A DNA stretch of 64,000 bases, from positions 25,390,001-25,454,000 of the forward strand of contig JAYKYS010000004.1 in assembly GCA_036924285.1 (NCBI GenBank), in the 5' to 3' direction. This DNA is from Asterella californica (taxonomy: Eukaryota > Streptophyta > Marchantiopsida > Marchantiales > Aytoniaceae). The number at the start of each line of letters is the position of its first letter. Position 1 is the first letter of the stretch. The notes under the pieces were generated by a model. It ran no database searches. It saw nothing but the letters and a program-made list of their open reading frames with translations, and was not told where the DNA came from. This document shows, in pieces, positions 49,153 to 59,337 of the stretch. The position numbers and the translations under genes were made by a program.

Positions 49153-49322
49153 ATTACAAACTGTTCCCTCAACGGTTGGATGGTATGTGAAGGAGTCTTC
49201 AATAAAATGTTTACATTAAAAAAGCATAGTAACTCAAGGAACATTATATCACAACACGTTATAAAGATTAGCGGTGGAAAGATTTTCTACCTGAAGTTGC
49301 TCTTTAACTCGTTAAAGCACCC

Positions 49323-49420
49323 TTAAACCCCCACTACCTGTATAAAGGCTCTGGGTAACCCAGAGCCCCATTTCCGCGGATCGCGTTTCGCGGAAATGGA
49401 GGCTCTGGGTTACCCAGAGC
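49323..49420. repeat. Copy 2, gene-B end: TTAA, terminal repeat and nested palindromes
   Basis: After the terminal repeat comes the exact palindrome GGCTCTGGGT-A-ACCCAGAGCC (49,347-49,367). A hairpin CCATTTCCGCG/CGCGGAAATGG follows, and then the palindrome again (49,401-49,420). Compared with copy 1 the third base pair of the palindrome changed on both arms. Confidence 0.9.
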
Positions 49421-49626
49421 AGAATTCGGCACGTAATAATGTCAAGTACAGTGGTCAGTTCCAGTCATGCTGTATCACGATAGAATCAGCAAAGGATACT
49501 CTACATTTCTGTAAAAAAATCGACGTAGAAGACTCAAAAATACGTATGCAGTATCCACTGACACAAAACAGCCTTCTCACGTGATATCTGCAGCCACTGT
49601 GATAAAATTCGAATTTGAACTCCTTT

Positions 49627-49711
49627 GGACTTGGGCAGTTGCCCCAATATCCATGGGCAGCAACTCCTGAAGTCTTTGGGCAGTTGCCCTGAAAATGCCA
49701 GGGCAGTTTGA
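49627..49711. repeat. Subterminal GGGCAGTTGCCC motifs, copy 2
   Basis: GGGCAGTTGCCC occurs at 49,633-49,644 and 49,678-49,689, with additional GGGCAG half sites in between and after. Similar inverted GGGCA/TGCCC motifs occur at the corresponding place in copy 1. They could be protein-binding sites. Confidence 0.5.
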
Positions 49712-49767
49712 AACGAGATGTGCTCCTTGCAGGAAGGAGGAGGAAGTCATTATCTTCTTGGCTTAGA

Positions 49768-50059
49768 CTGTAAACAGGATGGTGGTGAGGTGGGAGAGGC
49801 TTGGGGAGTTAGCCTCCTGCTCTAGAGTTTATTCATTTTCACTTTGAATCAAAGTGTGTCATTTGAGGTGTTCATGTGCCATCATACTCCCATGTTATTT
49901 TACATTGTAAATTTTACACTGTAAACTGGATGCTGCTGAGGTGGGAGAGGCTTGGGGAGTTAGCCTGCTGCTATGGAGTTTATTCATTTTCACTTTGGGG
50001 CAAAGTGTGTCATTTGAAGGTGTTGATGTGTCATCATACTCTCAAGTTATTTTACAAGG
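49768..50059. repeat. 151-bp tandem duplication in the gene B upstream region, copy 2
   Basis: CTGTAAACAGGATGGTGG at 49,768 and CTGTAAACTGGATGCTGC at 49,919 start two well-matched units containing GGTGGGAGAGGCTTGGGGAG. No equivalent is seen in copy 1. Confidence 0.9.
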
Positions 50060-50429
50060 TGATGTTCCTGAGACCTATAGAATTATAGACTTTTTGATGT
50101 TTATAGATTTGTTTATGTACAAATTTATGAGTTGCAAAGCTGTTTAGTCATGTTAGTTTTGAATGTGGATTTATTTTATGAATAATTATTTCCTACTTAT
50201 GCTAGTCGCGTCTCTTATTTGAATTTCAGAAGCTTTGTTGATTATACTCAGTTTAAATTTTATTGCTGAGCATATATGATATTGTGCATTTTGTTCTTAT
50301 TCTAGAGTTTCAAATGATATATATTTTGTTATTGATTTTTTGAAGTTGGACTTGTTGGCATGACGTATAGGAGTAAGTTGTTACTCGTAAACATTGCATA
50401 CTTGTATCTCAGATCACTATTTTGACTGT

Positions 50430-52666
50430 ATGGCGGGTCGACGTTGGGGTCAATTTCCTTCTGATCAAATCAACTACCATGGGCAGAGACGTCCGAATAA
50501 CGTTCAAGTTATTCGGATTCTAGAGGATCTTTTAGACACTTACTCACGTTTACGTCATGCACTCGGATCGCAAACGTCACATGCCGCTGTCTTGAGATGG
50601 TTGTTGGATGGTTCAGCAAGACGTATAGATGTCTTAGTGGCTGCTCGTGCACAACGTATAGCAGCCCCCGAGCATGTGCCTCATGAGTCCATAGCTGAAC
50701 AAGAGTCACTAGACCATGTGAGTGATAGTCAGACTATTGTCCCCGATAGTCAAGTTGAGCCCACGAGAGTGCGCACTGATGAGTTGGAGGAGGAGCCTCA
50801 CGTCGAGACGGAGGATGAGCCCCGGACACGCGTGGAGGCCGAATATGGGTTATGGGGCCGAGGAAAGATCATGGAGTTCTGTGATGTATTTCGTGTGAAA
50901 TGTCCACGATCAGATTGCGTATTGTATTGCACCGCACTAGTTATTACAGAGTTGCATCAGGTTTGGCAGTTGAAGTTCGGATGCGATGCAGGCCATATGA
51001 CGATTTTTGTGACAAGAGAGATGGAGAGAGAGAGAGGATCGCCAGATGTGATAGGGCAGATGTACCACGCTGCATTATGTGCGGGTCTTAGTTATACCTC
51101 AATTGCGAGTATGCTAGAGGCCATGCGACTTCATGTCCCCACAGAGAGACATTGGTATGATTTTAAGGTGGAGTTGGACGTCCTCTCGGGTGGTGCAGTG
51201 CTGCATTATCACAATGGGAAGAACACAAGGCGGCGATGCATGCAACATTGTTTGGAGGTAAATACTTATCTTATCATTTATGTACATAAGATATTTGATA
51301 TTTATGTGTGTTTTGATTATTGTCAAGATTCTTATAAGTGTTTTTTGTAATATTGTACACACTAGAGCCTTTGATCCTATACGTCGATTGTCGATGGGAT
51401 TCATCTCGCAATGGATATCATGGGACAGTTCCATTCATCAATGCAGCCGACAATCGAGTTATTGAGATGGTCACGATGACGCGGGTGGAAGCTGAGAGCT
51501 CTTGGAGAATAGAGACGGCCGCGGTTCAGAAAGGAATTGAGAATCTCCAAGAGAAAGGCATGTTCATCTTGGAGATTATCCATGATGATAATCACGCTGT
51601 TGACACTATTATTGATAGGTATGTAACTTCATAAGCTATTTTGAAATTATTTTGGAGAAAATTCTATTTTCCATGGTTTCATCTTGCATCTTGTGGTGCA
51701 GGAACGAGATCCGTAACCAAAAGGATCTTTGGCACAAGTGTAAAGGGATTGTTACCAAATTCAAGGAGGAGTTGCAAGATGTGCGTATGTCTACGAGTGA
51801 TCAGGGAATCGAGGATGCACGGAGCAGGAGCCAGCTAGCGGTCTTTTCAGTGTCAACATTGAAGAGTTTTTGTCGAGCTAGAGCTCTTCCTCTAGGCGGT
51901 TCAAAGATAGTGCTCGTGAACCGAATTGCCGAGCATTTAGCTCTTCCGACAGAGGACTACTGGCAGCCTGAGCGCACCCGAGGGTTGAAATTCCCTGAGC
52001 TTGGTGCACAAGATATTGCTTATAAACTCAAGTCATGGATTTACACTTGTGCTCGTCGTGCTTTTGAGAGGTAATAAGTTCTATGTCTCCGTTTGTCGCT
52101 TTTGTGATTTCTATATTTCAATCCCACGTGATTACAGTTTTCGCTTATCTAACCATATTTTTTCCATTTGTTGCAGAGGGGACCTTCGTCCGGAGTTGAT
52201 GTGTTTTGACATCTTGACTGCCGCATCACATTGGGCTGGCGATCATTCGGATTGTCGTATTCTTCCAGGCGATCGACCTTGTAGTGAGCGCGAGTTTGGA
52301 GAAGGTGCACGCTTTCCACATGGCGGAGCTACTCATCTTGCAGTGGCGGCCTTCCTTACTAAACACATTACACCAGCGAAGATGCGATTCTACATACGCG
52401 CGAGAGAGAATTTCATGAGCGAGACCTTCCACTCTGTCATCAACAAGTTTGCGACGAAGAGGATCTATTGGGAGAGATCGCATGAGGCTCGATTAGCTTG
52501 TGCTGCTATGGATTGGAATGAGAACATTCGTCGAGAGGTAGTAGCAGTTTATCCACGTCGACAAAATGATAGTACCGTCCGTCGACGACCGGCAACAAAC
52601 AGGGTGCTTGTGCGTCGAACAACAGCATGGAAGGATGAACTGAGACAACGGATTTTTGGACACTGA
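50430..52666 (+). pseudogene. Transposon gene B: Kolobok-like DDE transposase, one frameshift (copy 2)
   Basis: Four exons: 50,430-51,257, 51,366-51,618, 51,702-52,070 and 52,177-52,666, with GT-AG introns; about 646 residues without the lesion. Start chosen at MAGRRWGQF, matching MAERRWGQF of copy 1, although an upstream Met is open. The same domain order is seen: basic N-terminus and ribbon-helix-helix-like segment, acidic linker, CPRSDC/GCDAGH region, YVDCRWDS (Asp 1), IIHDDNHAVDT (Asp 2), SAP-like segment VSTLKSFCRARALPLGGSK, SETFHSVINKF (Glu) and AAMDWNEN. A single missing base at 51,162-51,166 (after HWYDF) breaks exon 1 where copy 1 is intact. Exon 3 is intact here, where copy 1 is broken. 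Confidence 0.85.
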
Positions 52667-54242
52667 TAATAGGTAAATAAAATTATTTCTTTACAATTTG
52701 ATTGTACAAGGTATACTGTTATTTTACAAGGTATATTGTTTCTTCTCATTTTCACTTTATGTGATTTATTTTGGAGTTCTTATATTGCTGAGCTATCGAG
52801 ATCGCAAAAGTAGAAACTTCATTATTTTCAGTTATGATACAGGTACCGAGTCCCATGTTGCACTTGATGGTGAGCCTACGGTGTCTAGTCTGTTTGCTTT
52901 TATCAAGTAAGCTTTACTCCCTTCATTTCTATATCTGTATTTGTTTTTCTGGCATTTTTTATTTCTTTGCCACTAGTCGCTCTTGTTGCGGTAATTGTAA
53001 CAGCCTGCGGTGTCTTGTCTCTTCAGGACTTGCAGAAGGTGCCTCTTCGTGCTGGTTTAGCACCAACTTTTGTATCTGCTTTTACTACCTTCAAGATAAA
53101 TAGGACCCTTTTTATTGTAGTGTAGATCATTCTCAACTTGCCAAATTTTTCTTATATTCTTCTTATATTTTTGAAAAATATTTATCGGAGCCGTTCTCTC
53201 TGTGCCTTCATCTCTTTTGTATCAAGAGGGACAATCACGCACGACCAGTAGTCTAACTTCAAGGAGGTGGTGTGAACATATGTTATGATTTCAAGACGTC
53301 TTTGATTTCTGATAGACTTTCACAGCGCTGCTGTTGAGTTTTTCTATAACTGTACATGTTGCCGCAAACCACGAAAGATGCTATGTGAGTCATGTTCTTA
53401 TGTACGTCAAATGATCCATGGAGTTTTCTCATCGTTTGTGAAAACGGAAACTCATTAGCTAGTAGTAACGATTGCCTGACCCCAACACAGCTGCAGTCAC
53501 ACTGCAAGCAAATGGGCAAACATACCCGCACATCAAGTAAAGCAGTAAAATATGCACAGTTCTCCCAATACGCACAATGAAACGTGAAGCTGCACACCTG
53601 GTCACACAACCCTCTGATGCAAATTCTACCTTTGTGATCAAACGTAACTGTGTAAGGCCCTCCATGCAGCCTTGGGCTTGGACACCGAGATTGGCCACCA
53701 CAACTATCAGCGGTGTTCTCACGACCCCACTCATCTCTGAATATATATCTCATATTTTCTCGACTTACGATACCGGTCTCGAAAGCTCCGAGTACTAAAC
53801 TGCATGCGCGCAGTGTGAATCTAGCTAGCTAGAGCAGCTTCGTGACGTTTATCTCGACAGGGCAAATGAATGGTTTTGCAGTTGAACTATAGGCAGTGCT
53901 GAAGTGATAGATATATAGAACGAGAGAATTACCTTAGAGGATTCATCGTGAGGTCCCATGCCAGCACGTTGCTTGACATGGCATATCAGACACATGCTTC
54001 GAAGGGAAAGAGATAACTATATATCAGTGAGGAACTGAACTTCTGCTCCATGTGAACTGACTGGCGTAGCAAACTCTGACGTACGGACCAAAGAAGATGA
54101 GCTTTCCCCGAAGTCTTGATAAGGTATTACCTGAAACTCTTGATTTCGCGATACCAAAATTCTCTACTCTACATCCCGCAGTGCTCAGGTTTCTTATCTA
54201 ATCAGCTCCATTCTCAAAAACTTGTAAAAAAGTTGAAAATCC
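52667..54242. other. Copy 2 intergenic region with exon-like cargo
   Basis: Not visibly related to the matching interval of copy 1. Plus strand: an exon-like stretch after a CAG acceptor at about 52,842 (TESHVALDGEPTVSSLFAF) ends at an AA|GTAAGC donor near 52,910. Another follows a TCTTCAG acceptor near 53,027 (DLQKVPLRAGLAPTF). Minus strand: an exon-like stretch at about 53,735-53,600 (ENTADSCGGQSRCPSPRLHG) has AG and GT at its sides. These could be captured host-gene pieces, but no source gene is recognised. Confidence 0.35.
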
Positions 54243-54334
54243 AACGTCAGAGGGAATTGAACCCTCAAAACCCCCGTGTGGGTTGACGTTTCACAGGAGT
54301 TGTGCACTCCTGGACCCGCTAACCGAGATGCAGC
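54243..54334 (-). ncRNA. tRNA-like structured element downstream of gene A (copy 2)
   Basis: On the minus strand, AACGTCA pairs with TGACGTT (7 bp, 54,290-54,284 with 54,249-54,243). It encloses ACCC/GGGT and the T-arm-like GAGGG-TTCAATT-CCCTC. Compared with copy 1, the closing stem changes G-C to A-T and A-T to C-G, the middle arm T-A to C-G and the T-arm T-A to A-T, always on both sides. Upstream is the hairpin CAGGAGT-GCACA-ACTCCTG and the shared AGCGGGTCCA. A run of six T's about 12 nt downstream could end a Pol III transcript. It begins about 35 nt past the gene A stop. Confidence 0.65.
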
Positions 54335-54368
54335 TACAAATGCAATGCAGAGAAAAATAAAATGAAAT

Positions 54369-54770
54369 TTATTCTTTGAAGCCAACAAATTCCTCTCCAG
54401 GCTCAGACCAAGAAATCTTCACAGCTCTCTCTAACGACTCAGGTAACCGAGTTCGATCCTTGTATCCAAGACAAAAAGCGATAGCCCTGTACACTTGAAA
54501 CCGTTTTCGGGATAGCTTTACCTCTGAGTATGATGCTGCTGCACATGCCAACAGTGGTAACTCGTCGTCAAAACCAACTTGCATATCAGTCCGTTGAGAG
54601 ACCTCTACACATGCCTCAGAGAACACAGGAAACTCAGATCGAATTTGCTCAGGAGTCACCAAGATAGGAGTCTCCAAAACTCCTCCACTGACAACCCAGT
54701 GGCCAAGCGCCCCTCCTTCCCATCGAAGAATAGTTGGATGCCGAGTTTGTACTGCTCTGGACTCAGCCAT
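54369..54770 (-). CDS. Transposon gene A: small conserved protein, function unknown
   Basis: 133 residues starting MAESRAVQTRHP; an acceptor-like TACAG lies 2 nt before the ATG, so a leader intron is possible. Aligned with the 22.7-kb protein over nearly the whole length: WEGG, the VSGGVLETPI region, EFPVFSEAC, DDELPLLACAAAS, RKRFQVYRAIA, GYKDRTRLPESLE and SWSEPGEEFVGF. No family recognised and no targeting signal seen. Both copies keep an uninterrupted frame although gene B is broken in both, which argues that gene A is a real protein. Confidence 0.75.
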   Translation of the reverse strand: MAESRAVQTRHPTILRWEGGALGHWVVSGGVLETPILVTPEQIRSEFPVFSEACVEVSQRTDMQVGFDDELPLLACAAASYSEVKLSRKRFQVYRAIAFCLGYKDRTRLPESLERAVKISWSEPGEEFVGFKE

Positions 54771-55868
54771 GACTGTAGAACCAATCGCCAAGATTACTAA
54801 GTGTACTTGATAAGGACATACAACCACTGTCGAAACCTACGTAGATAAGGCTCACAAGCTCTGAACGTTCACTGCTCACTACAAGATCTTGCGAGCTTGA
54901 GATGAAATTGAATACTGAGTGAAACTGTGAACTGTCTACATACCGCCGTAGTGAATGTAAGAAAAGCAGACCAGATCGGCTTCAGGTGTCTTTGCAGCCC
55001 CCCGGTCAAGAGTGCATGCATTGACTTACCATGATCCTGCGGGCAACCTCATCCAACACCCTCGCCTCTTCTATACCGAAACACTTACCGTGTATCTTTC
55101 TTCTTTTTGAAGGCACTATAGTAGAGGAAGAAAGAAAGACGCTTGTGAAGTTGTGATCCACCTCGTGGCACTAGCACCCTGCGCACCCGAGAACTAATCT
55201 CCAGGAATTCAGACGTGTGGCAACTGCATGAGAGCGGACCTGAGATGAGAAGCTAAGCAGGCTTAAGGCTCCGAAACTTACAGCCAAAACCAAGAAGAGT
55301 GACGATGCACTACAATAGTACCGATAAAAGACATGAATGGAGAACTTTAAGATAACTCTCGCGAGCAGAAAAAAAATCGAGGCGTTATCAGCATAGAAAC
55401 AGCAGCAAGAAAACACGTAAATAGCTAGCTTGGAGAAAATACTCGCCCACTGACACAAAAAGAGCCGCAGTAACAGAACCGAGAGAACACGAGAGTCGAA
55501 AGCTTGGAGACAATACTCGCCCACTGACACAAATTCGAGCCGAAGTTCGCAGTAACAGCATTGAGATGATCACGTGAACCGAAAACTGACAGAAAATACT
55601 CGTTTGCAAATCATAATCGAGCCTTAGAAGCGTAGAACCAGCACCACGGAAACACGTTAGCAGAAGCGCAGTAACAAGATCGAGAATACATGTGAACCGT
55701 GAAGCTGACAAAAAACGTGCACGAACAAGACTGAAAATCGAGCCGCAAGAGCTAGGGCACGGAAGGGCTCAAGACGTTGGGCAAGGCGGGTTGGTGCGCA
55801 TTAGGGCAGGAAGACGTTGCGCGCGAGCATCTGCCCGCCCAGATCTGACACGGTCACGGCAAAGGCAT

Positions 55869-55920
55869 CCGGAGAGAATGATTCTCTCCGGCCCCTTTTA
55901 TACCCTCAGTGGGGGTTTAA
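55869..55920. repeat. Copy 2, gene-A end: palindrome, terminal repeat and TTAA
   Basis: The exact odd-length palindrome CCGGAGAGAAT-G-ATTCTCTCCGG lies at 55,869-55,891. The terminal repeat ends AGTGGGGGT, followed by TTAA. The same palindrome, less perfect, marks the gene-A end of copy 1. Confidence 0.9.
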
Positions 55921-55929
55921 AGAAAAACA

Positions 55930-56055
55930 CGCAACGCAATGAATAGCCAACGGATGGAAAGACCCCGTCAAGCCTTACAAGGGCAAGAAGACCCGAAGGG
56001 CCAAGCAACTATCGCCCCGAAGGGAGGAAGGACACCGGAGTACACCCTTTAAGTA
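55930..56055 (-). repeat. R2-like LINE 3' tail copy
   Basis: On the minus strand it matches from about CTTCCTCCCTTCGGGG through CTTGGCCCTTCGGGTC and AAGGCTTGACGGGGTC to TATTCATTGCGTTGCG. The upstream part is weaker than in the 48.98-kb copy. It starts about 10 bp from the right TTAA of copy 2. Confidence 0.75.
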
Positions 56056-57370
56056 CCAGCGGTGGAGATGCTCTAAGATGGCGAAGTCAGCTTATCAAGA
56101 GGAGAAAATGGCTCCGGGTGCTGATGGCTGCCTGGTCATGCTTGTCTTTCGCTTCCTCCTGTAGCTGCGTACAGCTTGCTCAGAGTACAGACAAGACAAG
56201 TCGGCGATCGGATCCTGCTACCAGTTCCTGTAAAAGTGTAGTGTGTACACTGTACTCTAAAGCGCTTTGCGAGATCGGAAGAAAAAACACATGTGAACTG
56301 TATGTACTGTACGAACGAATGGACGAATTCTGTACGCCGACCTTCTGCTTACGAAGACGGATCTTCAACACGAGATGGGAAGAAGTACGGAGAATCAGGT
56401 CAAATTCGTACGTTCAGTTAGCTCGAAAGTTTCACTCAATCGGACTACTGTAGGTAGTGGCAAATGCCAGAGCTCTTTCATAGGCTCTTGGACGTTCTTT
56501 CCGGCGACTCGCCGACAGTGTTTTACCAAATTTTAACAGTTAGAGGATATTAGCGGCTGTCAAATTTAGCGCCAGTGAGATTAATCTTTTCTTCACGGGA
56601 GATAGTTTTGGATACGTGTCGTCCAAGCTGTGGATGCTTCCGGAGATACTCGCAGAATTAATTCGTGGGTATTTTCTTGATACATATAAGAATTCAGCCG
56701 TAAGATACATTCAACTAGTAGCAACATAATGACGCGATAGATGATAAATGATACCTATGTTAATGATCACATGTATCTTTTACATATTAAAACAACTTAG
56801 GTAGAAACAACTCGTTTCTAATTAAGAATTAAGTGTCATTTTTAACTGGAGTGAAAATAGTAATTCTAATAGTACTTTGGTTCGATGTAACTTCCTGCCG
56901 ACAGTTTTGTATGTGACGTTTTTGATATTATCGGAAACATCAAGAGAAGTACTTCCCAAGGCAATTCAAATCATGAGATTTGGAGCTATACTTGTGATGA
57001 TGTAGGCGTTCAAAATTTATTAATTTTTTTAAGTTTTTAGATGCGGAGTTTTATTTCCACTTAGATTTAAGTCAAAATCTAAATGGATCGACCTGGAAAT
57101 CTTACACGAGCATATTTTAGAAATGTAACTATCTTACATACACAAAACAAGAGAATTCACTGTAGTGAATAAAAAGACGCATTGATTGTTCTAATATTAT
57201 TGACATCTTTTCAAATTTAAATTCAAACGGGTAACTTAAAGAAACCCCTCTAAATCCCACGAGCATGAATTACCGACCCTGAAGAAAATTATCTTTCCAT
57301 TAGCATCATATATTAGAGTTAAAGTGTTACGAATATTATTCGTTTGTCTTTTAAAGAATCTTTTTCTTAA

Positions 57371-58398
57371 CTGTGACACCCCCTATTGCCCCAGAGTTGT
57401 AGAGCGAGAAGTGACATACTTCCAATTATTTGACTGGACCCATGCACCATATGTATTGCTTGATTGAGCCCTTGCGCTAAAAGACAAACTTGATTGATCT
57501 CTTGACCGGCCACAAACAGTTTGCAACTGCCACCTTGGCAAATATGCTTCTCGTATGCTTACAAAGACGGCTCCAAGATTACGTGGAAAGGAGCGTGTGA
57601 CATGATTATGATTCATACCTGGTAGTAGATTGGATTTACACGAGCAAGGCTTAGCATTGAGGAGCCAGCCGATTGTGAGTTGTGAACATGGTACGATCGA
57701 TACGCCTTGCAGCATAGAGTGAATTTGAGTCTCTCATGGATCGACACAGTGGATCGGCGATGTAGTCAATTCAAGTAGATGACAGTCGATCGATGAGTCT
57801 GGCATTTGAGTCTTTCTCTTGAAGCAGTCGTGTTAGTCCGCGATTGTCTTGGGAAGGTGAATTCAGTTGGTGCAAACAAATAGAACTGAGAGGATGTAAA
57901 TTTTCCAGATGTAAGCTCATCCTACGAATGTAGAAACTCGTACTGGAGTAAAGTATGCATTATGCACTACTAGACTTGATCGCCTTCATCCTCGAAGCTC
58001 AGCTGCCCTGGCTAAACTCGACTCTCAGATGCAACTCAACTCTCAGAAGTGCATCAACTTCATGACATGATGCGCTTTGCTCCTTGTTTCAACCCGTTAT
58101 TGCTGAATGAGGTAAGTTGTTTCTCATAGGTACAAAAGAACGACACAAATCAACCCTCAGTCCCCCGGACGCCTTAGATGCTTGATAGTACACAGTGTTG
58201 TGGAAGACAGTAGTTCTTTCCACATAGTTCTGGAGCAGTTCATGTAAGCATGCTTACCAAGGTGGCCGGTCAAGAGGCCAGTCAAGTCTCTCTTTCGCAG
58301 GTGCCCAATCAAGCAATACATATTGCGCATGGCTCCAGTCAAGTAAATAAATGGAGATATTCTAGGAAGGTTTTCTATATAATAGTGCGTGTCAAAGT
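57371..58398. mobile_element. Fold-back-like element with ~200-bp imperfect inverted arms
   Basis: The left arm (57,371-57,595) and right arm (58,202-58,398) match in inverse orientation. Shared blocks include TGTATTGCTTGATTG, CTCTTGACCGGCCAC, CCACCTTGG, GCTTAC and ACGTGGAAAG/ATGTGGAAAG. The arms carry insertions relative to one another, and the middle has no gene. It could be a non-autonomous long-terminal-repeat DNA transposon or an inverted duplication. No target duplication was identified. Confidence 0.5.
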
Positions 58399-59300
58399 TA
58401 AAATAAAATATTCTCTAATGTCCATAAACAAAGTGGTTTGTACAAAGGGTAGATTTGTCTAGAGACATGTATCACATATGGTCGTGTTTTTTAATCGTTA
58501 TAAATATTTAATTTTTTGTTTTTTTTTGTTTTTTTATAATTCTAATAAATTTTATAAATCTTGAATTTGCTTACTACTGAAATTCATTTCTGATTTAAAC
58601 AAAAGATAAATTAGAGACGCTCACGGGTTATTTCTAAGAGTACTTCCAGAAATACCCGCAGAAAACGTCCATGGCTTCTTGGTCGCACAGCCGTAACACT
58701 TTCTCGCGAGGGATAAATATTTCCCAAAGATTCCAGCTCTAACACGTACTAATATTTGTTAAAAGAAAGTCTAATGCGATTACTTTTATCGTCTAACTTA
58801 AACCTCTAATAAAGCAAGACGTTGAGAGTACTTAGGGTGGGAGAATCTCAACCACGGAGTAGAAACTGAAGGAGCAGAGAGCAGCATCTAGTATAGGCTG
58901 ATTAATTAAGTCTTGGTATCTCTGCATATGTTACAGGGTAAAACATAAAAGAGGTTAAAGTTATCTTGAGACTGGAATCGATTTTGTGTATTCTTTCTCC
59001 TTCAAAACGAAACTACTTTCTTCTTTTTCCTTAGGCATTTTCTTGTCTGTGGCATATACTTAGTTCTGGAAAATTGCATTAATCAGTACGGCATGATGGG
59101 CGACATAGCAGATTAAAAGTGGTTTACTTACTAACCAGTTTCAACCATAATGATACCTCTGATAAGATTATGAATTAACCAAATCAGAAACAATAATATT
59201 TTCATACTTCTCGCTTACTGAAATAATTTCCAGTGCTGAAGGAAATAGTCATATAAATTTTATATACTTACTATCACTATTAACCATATATAGGAAACAT

Positions 59301-59337
59301 AGATGGATCATTATAATTTTAATATAATGATCCATCT
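59301..59337. repeat. Perfect 15-bp hairpin
   Basis: AGATGGATCATTATA and its exact complement are separated by 7 nt (ATTTTAA). Confidence 0.8.

Larger units (their letters stand above)
49327..55916. mobile_element. Two-gene TTAA-flanked DNA transposon (Kolobok-like), copy 2, inverted
   Basis: A 6,590-bp element lies between TTAA at 49,323-49,326 and TTAA at 55,917-55,920. Ends are ACCCCCACTACCTGTATAAA at the left and, reverse-complemented, ACCCCCACTGAGGGTATAAA at the right. Gene B runs plus (50,430-52,666), gene A minus (54,770-54,369), so the order is the same as copy 1 but the whole element is inverted. It is diverged from copy 1 in the terminal repeats, the non-coding parts and many residues, so the two belong to different subfamilies. 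The interval between the genes holds exon-like sequence absent from copy 1. Confidence 0.9.

Noticed and set aside
50394..50429. Upstream Met for gene B in copy 2
   Set aside because: The peptide before MAGRRWGQF has no counterpart in copy 1, whose similarity begins at MAERRWGQF.
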